Position numbers and translations under genes: made by a program. Shown here piece by piece: positions 49,027-57,164 of a stretch of DNA of 64,000 bases. Numbering within the stretch: the first letter of the stretch is position 1; every line of letters starts with the position of its first letter. The stretch covers positions 2,541,501-2,605,500 of the forward strand of contig NZ_CP013910.1 in NCBI RefSeq assembly GCF_001507665.1, given 5' to 3'. This stretch comes from Deinococcus actinosclerus. GTDB lineage: Bacteria; Deinococcota; Deinococci; Deinococcales; Deinococcaceae. The notes under the pieces are model-generated. The model did not search any database. It was not told the DNA's origin and was given only the letters and a program-made list of their open reading frames with translations.

Positions 49027-49868
49027 GGGGTCCCTCCCAGGGACGCGCCGAAACGGCGCAGGTCAGTGAGCAGCGAGGCGTTCTTGCCCTCGCGCTCGTA
49101 CTTCTTGGCTTCCTGTTGCAGGGCGGACAGCAGGCTGGAGTGCTGGCGCGGCTCCGGGCTGCTCTTGGAATCCGTAGTGGTCGTGGTCGAAGTGCCGTCA
49201 TCGTTGGCGGCTTCATCCAGCCCGGCTGCGGAAACAAGGTCTTGGAGTTCGGAGAGGGCCGTGAGGATCTTCTTCGCGTTCACCGCGGAGAGGACGCGCC
49301 CGGCCTTCGTGGAGAGGTTCACTTCAGTGATGGCCTTCCAGCGCTTGATCTCGCGCGCCAGGTCGTCGCCACTCTTGATGCCAGTGATGATGGCGCCCTC
49401 GTTCGCTGGGAAGGGCACGAAGCTGTACTCGTAGAGTTTCAGTTCGGTGATGACACGGTAGATGCCGGTCGTGCGGTAGTCCTCGGGGTACTCGGCCTTG
49501 ATGGCGCTGTAGCCGATGCTCATGCTGTCCAGCGCGCCTTCCTGCGCGAGCGTGTAGATGTCCTGCCCCATCTGGGTCTGGCTCATCTTCGTGCTGGTCA
49601 GCAGGCCGTACCCGTCTTCGGTCATGCTGACGGGCTTGCCGACGGGCAGGTGCTGCCACGTGTCGTGGTTGTAGAGCACCTTGACCTTGTCCTTGCGCTC
49701 GCTGACGGTCTTGATGAACGCACCCTTCTGGATGACGTCCCCGTAACTGTCGGTGTTGCCGAACGCGGCGGCGTACGCGGTGACGATCCCTTCCCCTTCG
49801 GCCTTCACTTCAACGGTGAAGTTCTTGGTCTCAGGGACGCCGCTGGGCTTCTGATTCGTCTTGGTCAT
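49023..49868 (-). CDS. HK97 prohead protease
   Basis: The 281-residue U35-type protease matures the prohead. The catalytic residues lie in VLYNHDTWQHLPVG (His), GALDSMSIGYSA (Ser) and LYEYSFVPFPANE (Glu). The C-terminal 90 residues are a polar, Thr/Ser-rich linker and helix that probably target the capsid. An AGGAGGTGA site lies upstream of the ATG. Confidence 0.94.
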   Translation of the reverse strand: MTKTNQKPSGVPETKNFTVEVKAEGEGIVTAYAAAFGNTDSYGDVIQKGAFIKTVSERKDKVKVLYNHDTWQHLPVGKPVSMTEDGYGLLTSTKMSQTQMGQDIYTLAQEGALDSMSIGYSAIKAEYPEDYRTTGIYRVITELKLYEYSFVPFPANEGAIITGIKSGDDLAREIKRWKAITEVNLSTKAGRVLSAVNAKKILTALSELQDLVSAAGLDEAANDDGTSTTTTTDSKSSPEPRQHSSLLSALQQEAKKYEREGKNASLLTDLRRFGASLGGTP

Positions 49869-49895
49869 GCTGGTTCACCTCCTGTGAATGGCAAT

Positions 49896-49919
49896 GAAAA
49901 ACCGCCCACTTGGGGCGGC
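49896..49919 (-). terminator. intrinsic terminator inside the head operon
   Basis: Minus strand: CCGCCC and GGGCGG form a stem with a short loop followed by TTTTT. It lies 25 bases past the AT-rich gene pair and before the prohead protease. Two very similar terminators occur at 55175-55196 and 55614-55634. Confidence 0.7.
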
Positions 49920-49944
49920 CACCATCGAACTAACATTCAAAAAA

Positions 49945-50226
49945 TCATTTACGGCGTTTCTTAGGCTTCTCCTCAAGATAAAAAATTACCATCCCCTGAA
50001 GTCCAGTCAAGCTTTCCAAAACTTCCTGTCGAGCCTTTTCAATTTCTTCTGGACTCAATTCATCTTCTTCATCGAACCACGGCTCAACGGCGTTGTTAAA
50101 AAATGTTTTAGGATCTTCAACAGATGCAGTCCAATAAGAGCGCATAATCGGTGTTCGATTCTCACGGATACTGCGCGCAATCTGCTCCAGACGGTTCGCC
50201 AACTCTATGTTGCTCACGGCATTCAC
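49945..50226 (-). CDS. AT-rich small phage protein
   Basis: The 93-residue, highly charged helical protein (LANRLEQIARSIRENRTPIM; EEDELSPEEIEKARQEVLES) ends in a basic EKPKKRRK tail. No family is recognised. Base composition is clearly lower in GC than the head genes. The GTG at 50226 abuts the upstream stop codon; a GTG three codons later has a better-spaced AGGTGA. It is the second gene of an inserted pair. Confidence 0.6.
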   Translation of the reverse strand: MNAVSNIELANRLEQIARSIRENRTPIMRSYWTASVEDPKTFFNNAVEPWFDEEDELSPEEIEKARQEVLESLTGLQGMVIFYLEEKPKKRRK

Positions 50227-50427
50227 CTAAGGAAGCTGCTTAAACATACTAATTTGACGATTATTGACGAAGTAGATGCCATCCCCTTCTCGGGAAGCAT
50301 CATCTGCCAGCCCCATCCAAATTTGCTCCTTGGACGTAATCTGATCCACAATTTTATCGCATTGCTCCTGAGTCAAATTCGGCGTTTCGTACTCCAATCC
50401 ATTGGACAAGTAGAGGATGAGTTTCAC
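50227..50427 (-). CDS. AT-rich small phage protein
   Basis: The 66-residue protein (MKLILYLSNGLEYETPNLTQ; GDGIYFVNNRQISMFKQLP) reads like a small beta-rich protein of the kind that handles short ligands; no family is recognised. It starts at a GTG, overlaps no portal codon and, with the next gene, forms an AT-rich insertion between portal and protease. Confidence 0.55.
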   Translation of the reverse strand: MKLILYLSNGLEYETPNLTQEQCDKIVDQITSKEQIWMGLADDASREGDGIYFVNNRQISMFKQLP

Positions 50428-50431
50428 GGGC

Positions 50432-52408
50432 TTAGCCTACCGGTTGATACAGCGTCACGCACCTGCAATTGACGCCTGCCGGTGCGCTCATAGTGCCGTT
50501 GCTGAACGGCTCGTCCAGTGCAACCTGCTCGCCGTCCATGGCCGCATGCGCGTCCCGGGTGCGGCTGTCCCCCGTGGCGGCCCAGACCTTCACGAGCCGC
50601 ACGCCTTCCTCGGCCGCGATCTGCTCGGCTGACAACTGGTGCGCGGCACCGAACGCGCTACCCACCTCGGTCCGGGCGATGCGGTCCGCCCGGTACCCGG
50701 CCCAGTCCTCGGACAGCGCCCTGATCCGCTTGGCGATGTCGCGCGTGCTCTCGCCCGCCTCGACACCCTGCTTGATCTCAGCCCGGAGCGCGGCCTTACT
50801 GGTGTCGGTGATCAGCTTGATGTTGTCCCCGACGTGCCGGTCGATCCACTCGGTGACGCCGTCGGCCAGCACGTCGAACGTGCCCCCACCGCCACCTGCC
50901 GTGATGCTGCCCAGCAGCGCCGTGTACGCCACCGCGCCCTCGGACTCGATCACTGCGGTGTGGATGGCTTCCAGCAGGACCTGCCAGTCATCCAGACTCA
51001 GCTCTGGCTCCCAGGGGTCGCCAGAGGCGTAAGCACTGGCCGCCGCGTTGCCCTGCGCCAGTAGCACATCCGCCACGCGGCCCTTCAGCTCAGCGATCCA
51101 GGCATCCATGCGCGCCAGGCGCTCCGTGATCGGGTCACCCTTATCCTTGCGCTCCATGCGTGGCGGGGCCGCCCTCGCTTTCGTGGCGGGGTTGCCCGGC
51201 GCACTGGGCACGACCGGCTGCCGGGGCACGTCGCCGCCGTCCACTGGACTGAAACCCAGTGCCAGCCGCTGGTTCACGGCGTTGATCGGGAAGCCCGCGT
51301 TCACGAGCAGCACGGCCGCCTGCGCCCGTTCCTTCATGTTGTCCTGGAGCGCCGTGACGCCGCTCAGGTCTGCCACGATCCGGTGGGTCTGCTCGGCGCC
51401 GTAGTGCGGCAGCAGGCCCATGCCCAGGCCCTGGCAGAGGTCATCCAGGAGCGGCACGACTGTGTCTTCCCAGAGGATCCGCTTCGCGGCGTCGAGGTTC
51501 GCGAACGTCACGGCCTCGCCAGCCACCATCAGCACCGGCGGCACGCCGAACACTGCGCCGATCTCCTCGCGGCTCATGCGCCGGCCTTCCAGCCAGTCCA
51601 TCTCTGCGGCGTTCAGACTGAGCGGCTGGGCCTTGCTCGCGCCGCCCAGCACCAGGGCCTTGCGGACGCTGTTCCCGTCGATCTGCCCCTGGATGAAGCG
51701 CGCCGCGGTCTCCTGCTCTTTGGCGTCGAGGCTGTCGCTGAGGAACACAGCGAGGCTGGGCCGCCCGTCGTTGGCGAGCACCGCGCGGTTCCAGCGGACA
51801 GCGGCCGTGTCAGTGTCCACAGCTGAGGCCGCAGCCTTCAGCGGACTGAGGCCCCAGTAGGGCGTGCTCGGATCCACGAACTGCCAGTGCAGCACCTCGT
51901 CCGCGCCGAGGTTCCGCCGATCGCTGCCCTGCTTCCACTCGTACCCGGCGATGAACGCGAGGCGGCTGGGGATGGGCTTCACCTCGTCCGGCTTCAACGG
52001 CCACAGTTCCACCGGGCGGCCCTGCACGAGCACCTTGTGCCACAGGGCGTTCCCGCCGAGTTCCAGGTGCAGCGCCCAGCGTTCCAGCATGTCCTGCCGG
52101 GACATGAACGGGTTGGGGCGGTCCAGCAGCGCCTGCAGCGGGTGCTGCGGGTCGGGCTGCCACTCGTCCCCGGTGCGTTTCTGCACGACGAGCGGCACGC
52201 TGGCGAGCGCGGTGCTGATGCGGCGGCAGGCGGTGTACACCCACGTGCTGGCCTTGAGGCCTTCACTGATGGCCTTCTCGGTGCTCCACTCGCTGCTGAC
52301 GGCGCGGCCGTCCCCGCTGGCCCCTACGAACGGCAACGCGCCCTTGGCGGGCGCGGTCTTCTTGACTTCCAGGCCCAGCCAGGCGCCCAGCGTTTCCTTC
52401 CATCCCAT
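50432..52408 (-). CDS. portal protein fused to MuF head-morphogenesis domain
   Basis: This is a 658-residue fusion. Residues 1-400 are an HK97-type portal (ASTWVYTACRRISTALASVP; GLSPLKAAASAVDTDTAAVR; GVPPVLMVAGEAVTFANLDA). Residues 410-658 are a MuF domain: ARTEVGSAFGAAHQLSAEQI, TGDSRTRDAHAAMDGEQV and the terminal APAGVNCRCV. Portals form the DNA channel; MuF proteins enter the head and may be ejected. The two are usually separate genes, so the fusion ties MuF to the portal at 12 copies per particle. Confidence 0.93.
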   Translation of the reverse strand: MGWKETLGAWLGLEVKKTAPAKGALPFVGASGDGRAVSSEWSTEKAISEGLKASTWVYTACRRISTALASVPLVVQKRTGDEWQPDPQHPLQALLDRPNPFMSRQDMLERWALHLELGGNALWHKVLVQGRPVELWPLKPDEVKPIPSRLAFIAGYEWKQGSDRRNLGADEVLHWQFVDPSTPYWGLSPLKAAASAVDTDTAAVRWNRAVLANDGRPSLAVFLSDSLDAKEQETAARFIQGQIDGNSVRKALVLGGASKAQPLSLNAAEMDWLEGRRMSREEIGAVFGVPPVLMVAGEAVTFANLDAAKRILWEDTVVPLLDDLCQGLGMGLLPHYGAEQTHRIVADLSGVTALQDNMKERAQAAVLLVNAGFPINAVNQRLALGFSPVDGGDVPRQPVVPSAPGNPATKARAAPPRMERKDKGDPITERLARMDAWIAELKGRVADVLLAQGNAAASAYASGDPWEPELSLDDWQVLLEAIHTAVIESEGAVAYTALLGSITAGGGGGTFDVLADGVTEWIDRHVGDNIKLITDTSKAALRAEIKQGVEAGESTRDIAKRIRALSEDWAGYRADRIARTEVGSAFGAAHQLSAEQIAAEEGVRLVKVWAATGDSRTRDAHAAMDGEQVALDEPFSNGTMSAPAGVNCRCVTLYQPVG

Positions 52409-52421
52409 GCTTCACCTCCCC

Positions 52422-53759
52422 TTACACGGACAGCCCGAAGAACCGGGCGCGTTTCTTCTCGCCCCGGAAGAGCATCGACACGGCGTCGGCCTTGTCCGGG
52501 CTGCGGCCCAGTGCCGCGCTGATCTGGTCCTTGCTGGTGATCTTGATGCCGGTGCGGGTCACTTCGAACGTCTGCACCGTGAGTTCCTGCGCGAGCTGCT
52601 CGTCCGGCGGCAGCGCCAGCTTCGGGTCGTTGCTGGGGTCCAGTGCTTCCCGCAGGCGCCAGTACGCCAGGGCGCGGGCGTTCATGAAGCCGAGGGTGCC
52701 CGTCCGGTCCCGCTCGTCCGTGCTCTCCGCGCCGTTGAACGCGGCCGTGGTGTCCTCGCCCCGCGTGTCGCGCAGGTAGTCGAACGCCGCGGCGCCCACG
52801 CCGATCACGTCCACGCACGTCGCCGTGCCGCTCCCCAGGTGCGGGAGCGCGAACGCGGCGGCCTGCCCACCCGTGGCGGTCTGCGTGCCGGGCGCGGTGA
52901 GCACCTCCGCCACGTAGTCCGGCCAGTACCGCGCGAGGGCCGTGCGGTCTGGGCCGCCGCGCGCGACGTCCAGCGCTGCGCGCTCCGGCGGGCCGGTCGG
53001 GGGCGTCCGCTCTCGCCAGCGCTGCACAGCGGCGTCCAGCCACTCGCGCGGGATGACGCGCATGCCGTCCACCTGGGCGTCCACGAACCGGCCGTAGATC
53101 TCCTGATCCACAAGCGGCTGTCCGCCCACGGTGAGCATGTCGCGTTCCAGCTGCTCGATGGCCGCGCGGTCCAGGAAGGGGTTGTCGTAGCTGCTGAACG
53201 TCCGCGAGTGGTACCCGGGCGCTCCGGCGATGGCCTTCTGGTACAGCTCGAAGTACAGCCCAGCGCGGCCCTTGGGGACACCCACGGCGATCAGTTCGCT
53301 GCGGGGGTTGTCGAGCATCATGGGCAGCACCGCGTTCTGGTACAGGTACCGGCCGTTCTCGCCCTGCAGGATGATGCCCGCCTCATTCAGCACGATCCGG
53401 TCGTACCCGAAGCCCTCCCAGTTCTCGGGGTTGTCCGCGCTGCGGAAGTCCACGTGTCCGCCGGTGGCGGGGAACTTCACGGTCTTCTCGACGACGTTCC
53501 ACTCGTGCGGGACGCCCTGACCGCGCAGGACAGGCAGGAAGTAGCGTTCCACGTATCGGCGGATGTTCCCGGCGATCGTGTCACCCCACAGCACCGCGAG
53601 CCCTTCAAGGCCCCATTCAATGCAGGCGTGCGCGGCGCCGCGCGTGAAGCCGACGCGGCGGCCCTTGGGGAAGATGCGGTAGCGGCCCAGCGCCTGGCTG
53701 TCGAAGAACGCATGGGCCTGCGCGGGGCTGTAGCTGAGGTTCAGTGTCACGGTCGTCAC
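52422..53759 (-). CDS. terminase large subunit
   Basis: The 445-residue ATPase-nuclease packages DNA. The ATPase part has a Walker A-like loop near residues 32-42 (PKGRRVGFTRGAAH) and a Walker B-like IVLNEAG where the usual Asp is Asn. The RNase H-like nuclease part shows acidic residues in AALDVARGGPDRTALA, CVDVIGVGAAAFDYL and GRSPDKADAVSM. The last match, DKADA, is typical of TerL C-termini. Confidence 0.9.
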   Translation of the reverse strand: MTTVTLNLSYSPAQAHAFFDSQALGRYRIFPKGRRVGFTRGAAHACIEWGLEGLAVLWGDTIAGNIRRYVERYFLPVLRGQGVPHEWNVVEKTVKFPATGGHVDFRSADNPENWEGFGYDRIVLNEAGIILQGENGRYLYQNAVLPMMLDNPRSELIAVGVPKGRAGLYFELYQKAIAGAPGYHSRTFSSYDNPFLDRAAIEQLERDMLTVGGQPLVDQEIYGRFVDAQVDGMRVIPREWLDAAVQRWRERTPPTGPPERAALDVARGGPDRTALARYWPDYVAEVLTAPGTQTATGGQAAAFALPHLGSGTATCVDVIGVGAAAFDYLRDTRGEDTTAAFNGAESTDERDRTGTLGFMNARALAYWRLREALDPSNDPKLALPPDEQLAQELTVQTFEVTRTGIKITSKDQISAALGRSPDKADAVSMLFRGEKKRARFFGLSV

Positions 53760-54484
53760 GAGTTGCCCCCGACGATCGTGCGGGTGATCTGGACTTGAAC
53801 TGGACCGCCGCCCTCACCGCTGTGTTCGACCTTCTCGGTGAACAGCTTGTGGTGCTTCCCGATCAGTTCGAGCGCCTTGATGGGGTCCTGCCGCTTGAAC
53901 TTCAACCCATGCTGCGTGTACTCCACGGACTCCACGGCGAACAGCACGCCGTTCTCGGCTGCGGTTTCCAGGCTGGGAATGATGCGCGTGCGCGTCTCGG
54001 TCCCCACCTGCTTCTGGTACGTGGCATCCGGGTCCAGCGCGAGCTGCACTTCCAGCTCAGCGATCTCAGCCTGGGCCGCCTCGATGCGGGCCTTGAGCAT
54101 GCCAGGGTCGATGCGGTTCATCTGCCCGATGCGGGCGTTGACCAGATCGATCTTCTCTTGGAGTGGCCGCGCTTCGAAGACGGGCACCTCGTACGCTTCC
54201 TCTTTCAGGAACTGGCTGCCGTCGGTGCGAGCGAGCGCGGTGAGGCGCTGCATGACCTCGTCGGCGGGCATGTACTGGGCCATGCGGGCCTGGATGTAGG
54301 CCTGCACGTCGGGCCGCTGCAGGATGCGCCAGCCCTGGCGGTGATCGGCGTACCCGGTGGCGCGGCTGGCGGCGCTGCTGTTGAAGTTCAGCCGGAAGTA
54401 GTGCTCGACGAACATGCGGTGCTTGTCGGTGAGGGCCGCGCCCAGCTCCTCAGCGGTGGGTTGTGTCTTGGCGTCGGGTTGCAT
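53756..54484 (-). CDS. terminase small subunit
   Basis: The 242-residue protein has the terminase_2 N-terminal DNA-binding region (LTDKHRMFVEHYFRLNFNSS; AASRATGYADHRQGWRILQR), a helical oligomerisation region (about 110-155) and a C-terminal segment ending before the TerL start (4-base overlap). It recognises the packaging site. ATG 54484 follows GGAGGTGA. Confidence 0.88.
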   Translation of the reverse strand: MQPDAKTQPTAEELGAALTDKHRMFVEHYFRLNFNSSAASRATGYADHRQGWRILQRPDVQAYIQARMAQYMPADEVMQRLTALARTDGSQFLKEEAYEVPVFEARPLQEKIDLVNARIGQMNRIDPGMLKARIEAAQAEIAELEVQLALDPDATYQKQVGTETRTRIIPSLETAAENGVLFAVESVEYTQHGLKFKRQDPIKALELIGKHHKLFTEKVEHSGEGGGPVQVQITRTIVGGNS

Positions 54485-54519
54485 GTGCGGGATCACCTCC
54501 AGGGCGGTACGGTGGGCGA

Positions 54520-54816
54520 ATGGAACTCGATGACATTGCCGCCGTCATGCGGCTGGAAAGAACGTGGGCGTCCCTGCTCACGCCAGATCGTGCTTGGACC
54601 ACCCAGCAACTGAAGCGGCTCGGTTGGCAAGGCTCATTGATGATTGCCAGTCATGAGATCCCCATCACGCTCGCCTTTGAATGGCGATCAACACAGGAAG
54701 GCTCTGAGGGGCTGCGCATGGTGTCTGACGCTCTTCCACTTGGTGCTGATTGGGAAGATGCCTTCGATCAAGCTGTCCGACGCGTTCACCGGCATCTGGG
54801 GTACTTGAAGGACTGA
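54520..54816 (+). CDS. plus-strand moron gene beside the terminase
   Basis: The 98-residue protein (MELDDIAAVMRLERTWASLL; RLGWQGSLMIASHEIPITLA; QAVRRVHRHLGYLKD) has no recognised family. It is one of only two well supported plus-strand genes in the prophage and has its own leaderless promoter: TACGGT six bases before the ATG, as in chromosomal genes. It diverges from the TerS gene with 35 bases between starts and converges on a small minus-strand gene two bases away. Expression from the lysogen is therefore likely. Confidence 0.65.
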   Translation: MELDDIAAVMRLERTWASLLTPDRAWTTQQLKRLGWQGSLMIASHEIPITLAFEWRSTQEGSEGLRMVSDALPLGADWEDAFDQAVRRVHRHLGYLKD

Positions 54817-54818
54817 CC

Positions 54819-54995
54819 TCAGGTGTCGAATGTCAGGACGTCCACTCTGGGCGGCTCAGGCTCAGGCCGCAGCAGGCCCAGGCTGGTCAGGTGCGCCCGG
54901 TACCACTGGTCTGCCTCTCGGTACTCGGGTCGGAGCTGGCCGCGCCAGTCTTCCCGGCCCTTCCGATCAGGTGGGCGGACGTGTCGGGGGTCCAT
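54819..54995 (-). CDS. small phage protein upstream of terminase
   Basis: The 58-residue charged protein (MDPRHVRPPDRKGREDWRGQ; LRPEYREADQWYRAHLTSLG) is too short for a family call. It starts one base after the stop codon of the 35-residue gene and converges on the plus-strand moron. Confidence 0.55.
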   Translation of the reverse strand: MDPRHVRPPDRKGREDWRGQLRPEYREADQWYRAHLTSLGLLRPEPEPPRVDVLTFDT

Positions 54996-54996
54996 G

Positions 54997-55104
54997 TCAC
55001 GCCCGGCGCCTGAGGTGGCTGTAGCGCCTGCCGGTGCGGCCCCCGTTACAGCGCGTGCCGTTGATGGTGCGCCAGTGGGCTTTCTTGACCTTCACCTTGA
55101 CCAT
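54997..55104 (-). CDS. 35-residue basic phage protein
   Basis: The very basic peptide (MVKVKVKKAHWRTINGTRCN; GGRTGRRYSHLRRRA) has a good AGGAG six bases before the ATG and sits directly after two terminators, so it likely has its own transcription or read-through. It could bind nucleic acid. Confidence 0.5.
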   Translation of the reverse strand: MVKVKVKKAHWRTINGTRCNGGRTGRRYSHLRRRA

Positions 55105-55123
55105 GCGGGGCTCCTGTGGGCAT

Positions 55124-55148
55124 GAAAAAGCCCCGCGCTGGGCGGGGT
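55124..55148 (-). terminator. intrinsic terminator (second of a tandem pair)
   Basis: Minus strand: CCCCGC and GCGGGG stem followed by TTTTT and the same CATG context as the terminator 40 bases upstream. Confidence 0.75.
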
Positions 55149-55174
55149 GAGAGCAGTTGTCGTTCCAGGCCATG

Positions 55175-55196
55175 AAAAACCGCCCCGTGGGGCGGT
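55175..55196 (-). terminator. intrinsic terminator (first of a tandem pair)
   Basis: Minus strand: CCGCCCC and GGGGCGG stem followed by TTTTT, 18 bases after the exported-peptide stop codon. Confidence 0.85.
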
Positions 55197-55213
55197 CATG
55201 GCGTGTTATGGGT

Positions 55214-55345
55214 TCAGCACTTGTAGCCGATGGGGCTGTCGCCACCGGCACCGTCATCCCAGCAGACTTTGCCAGCTGCGGCGCTAGGGGACGCGAGCAC
55301 GACGAGGACGAGAACACCGGCGATCAGGGAACGGATTGCTTTCAT
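55214..55345 (-). CDS. 43-residue exported peptide with two cysteines
   Basis: The peptide has a clear signal sequence (MKAIRSLIAGVLVLVVLASP, cleavage after SAAA) and a mature part of about 18 residues, KVCWDDGAGGDSPIGYKC, whose two Cys could form a disulfide. A GGAGGT site lies seven bases before the ATG. The gene is enclosed by terminators on both sides, so it is a stand-alone unit. A role in the envelope of the lysogen is possible; no family is recognised. Confidence 0.6.
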   Translation of the reverse strand: MKAIRSLIAGVLVLVVLASPSAAAGKVCWDDGAGGDSPIGYKC

Positions 55346-55713
55346 AGTGGTACCTCCGGGTTGGTTGAACTGACGTGAATCTACAGATTTCACTCGTCCT
55401 GCAAGCAGGAAATCCATTTGAACTCGCTGCGGCAGTGTGCTAGGTGCTGGTCTTTCGTGGGCAGGGCTCCCGGAATTGCACCGGCGCGGCAGGCATTCAC
55501 CTGTCGCGTTCTCTTTGCCCTGACGCGTCCCGGCCGCCACGCCCCGCACAATCAGGCGTGACGACTGGGTGTTGGGCCGGACTGTCACCATCCGGCAGTC
55601 TCGAAACGCAACGAAAACCGCCCACGTGGGGCGGTTGGGTTGGTCGCTTGACTACTCTTGCGAGCTTACAGAAAGTGTACGTCCAAGTTGCTTTTGGCGC
55701 AACAGCATTGCGC
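55346..55713 (-). other. intergenic region with promoter candidate and hairpins
   Basis: These 368 bases hold no convincing gene. On the minus strand TAGATT (55383-55378) is the best -10 match for the exported-peptide gene, with weak -35 options. GCGCAA/TTGCGC pairs around 55690-55712 form a hairpin after the 171-residue protein gene, and a CCGCCC/GGGCGG terminator lies at 55614-55634. Confidence 0.45.
55614..55634 (-). terminator. intrinsic terminator upstream of the exported-peptide unit
   Basis: Minus strand: CCGCCC and GGGCGG stem, ACGT loop, followed by TTTT. It is nearly the same as the terminators at 49896 and 55175. Confidence 0.75.
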
Positions 55714-56229
55714 TCACTCGCCCGGGCTGGCAGGCGCGAAGGCCAGCAGGGTGTTCCGTGCCGCCAGGGCCCGCGTGTCACCCAGCTGAGCCCCCAGGGT
55801 CAGCACGGCCAGGGCGTACTCCCGCGCCCGATCTACCGGATGCACGAACGCGCCCGTCTCGCGCAGCAGCGTGGCCGGACCCTGCCCCTCCCGGATGCGG
55901 CCCAGGAGGGGGTCGGTGTTGCACAGGGCTGCCACGGCGCTCTCGCTGACCCAGGCGTGCGGCAGGCGCAGCTTCGTGTACCAGATGGCTCCGCCGGGCG
56001 GCCCGCCGTACTGACCGATGCCGACGACCTGCATGCGGCTGGTCTTGCTGGGGCGCGGCCCAGCCCCCACGACGATCTCACCCCCTTCGCGGGCCGTGTC
56101 CCAGGCTTGCAGCGCCCGGTACCACGCTTCCGCTTCGGCGCGGGCATCGCGCTGCTGCTGGCGGATGCTGACGAGGCCGCTGGTGACCTCGGCGAGAATC
56201 TCGGCCCGGCTGCGCTTCGAGGCGGTCAC
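55714..56229 (-). CDS. phage protein of unknown function
   Basis: The 171-residue protein has a helical N-terminus (SRAEILAEVTSGLVSIRQQQ), a middle GGEIVVGAGPRPSKTSRMQV that looks like an exposed loop, and a C-terminal helical part (REYALAVLTLGAQLGDTRAL). It follows rusA with a GTGA overlap and may belong to the late-early regulatory region where antiterminators occur; this is position-based only. Confidence 0.6.
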   Translation of the reverse strand: MTASKRSRAEILAEVTSGLVSIRQQQRDARAEAEAWYRALQAWDTAREGGEIVVGAGPRPSKTSRMQVVGIGQYGGPPGGAIWYTKLRLPHAWVSESAVAALCNTDPLLGRIREGQGPATLLRETGAFVHPVDRAREYALAVLTLGAQLGDTRALAARNTLLAFAPASPGE

Positions 56230-56570
56230 AGGGCCCTCAGTTCAACGGTGACGCGCCCGCCGGGGTGGTTCTCGCGGCGCACGATCTCCAGCCGGTCAAT
56301 CTGGCTGTCATCCACGTACACCCCGGCGTGCGTCAGCAGGTCCAGGACCGCCTTGGGCATGTTGTCGAGGTCCCGGCGGCGACGATCAGGCGGGTACACG
56401 CTGATGCTGACGCTCAGGCGCACCTCGGCAGGCCAGTGGCGGGGGGACTGGGTCGCCACCACGGTCAGCCCGTTCTCGCGGTACTGGCGGCCCTCCTGGC
56501 TGAGGATGTTCCGGCCGCGCACGCTGCGCCACATGCGGTTCACGCTGGGAGGCCAAGGCAGGGTGATCAT
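56226..56570 (-). CDS. RusA-type Holliday junction resolvase
   Basis: The 114-residue protein has the RusA acidic signature: ISVYPPDRRRRDLDNMPKAV with Asp69 and Asn70, then LDLL and VYVDDSQIDRLEI with two further Asp. RusA dimers cut Holliday junctions and can resolve recombination intermediates before packaging. N-terminal LPWPPSVNRMWR is also typical. The ATG overlaps the stop codon of the 51-residue gene. Confidence 0.92.
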   Translation of the reverse strand: MITLPWPPSVNRMWRSVRGRNILSQEGRQYRENGLTVVATQSPRHWPAEVRLSVSISVYPPDRRRRDLDNMPKAVLDLLTHAGVYVDDSQIDRLEIVRRENHPGGRVTVELRAL

Positions 56571-56722
56571 GCGGCCCACCTGCGGAACAGCTCGACGGTG
56601 CGCTGCCAGTCCGCCTCGGTCAGGAGTCGGCGGCGCACGCCCTCCCCCACGCTGGGCACGTTGAACCCGTGCAGGTGCAGGGTGTGCAGCAGGTACGTCA
56701 CGGCCTGCGCTTCGGCGTTCAT
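56567..56722 (-). CDS. 51-residue phage protein
   Basis: The short helical protein (MNAEAQAVTYLLHTLHLHGF; RRLLTEADWQRTVELFRRWA) fits between the winged-helix-like gene and rusA with overlaps at both ends, which is the main evidence that it is expressed. Function is unknown. Confidence 0.55.
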   Translation of the reverse strand: MNAEAQAVTYLLHTLHLHGFNVPSVGEGVRRRLLTEADWQRTVELFRRWAA

Positions 56723-56913
56723 GACTTCACCGCCATGCGGTAGACACGCACGGTCCGGCTGGTCAGCTCGCCCAGCTGCGCGAGGTCAGCCAGGAGCTTC
56801 CGGGTGTAGTTGTGCGAGAGGCCCAGCCGCACCGCGTAGTGATTCGCGGGCCGCCCGGGGTCCTTGCGGACCAGGGCGAGCAGGTTCTGCATGTCCGTCG
56901 CGCGGGTGATCAC
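56719..56913 (-). CDS. small winged-helix-like DNA-binding protein
   Basis: The 64-residue protein reads as a single helix-turn-helix/wing: LLALVRKDPGRPANHYAVRL, then GLSHNYTRKLLADLAQLGEL and a strand TSRTVRVYRMAV. It is probably a small phage regulator. It starts at a GTG that overlaps the preceding stop codon. Confidence 0.65.
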   Translation of the reverse strand: MITRATDMQNLLALVRKDPGRPANHYAVRLGLSHNYTRKLLADLAQLGELTSRTVRVYRMAVKS

Positions 56914-57164
56914 GGGGTACCTCCGAGCGCCAGGGCGGCGCGTTCCAGAGCGTCAAGCGCAGCGCGGCGGTCCGCACTGGTGCGGGCGTCACGGGCCTGC
57001 ACGGCGAGGGTGTGGACCTGTTCAACGGCCTCAGTGATCCGGGCCAGCTGGCCTAGGAAGGCGAAGATCTTCGAACGGAGCATGACGGGCACAGGAACGC
57101 CGGGGGTCTTGCCCCATTCGGCACGCAGGCGCACCAGCGAGGTCAGGACGAACAGCGGCGTCAC
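56910..57164 (-). CDS. phage protein of unknown function
   Basis: The 84-residue protein (FVLTSLVRLRAEWGKTPGVP; LGQLARITEAVEQVHTLAVQ) is mostly helical. Overlaps at both ends place it in the early operon. No family is recognised. Confidence 0.6.
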   Translation of the reverse strand: MTPLFVLTSLVRLRAEWGKTPGVPVPVMLRSKIFAFLGQLARITEAVEQVHTLAVQARDARTSADRRAALDALERAALALGGTP

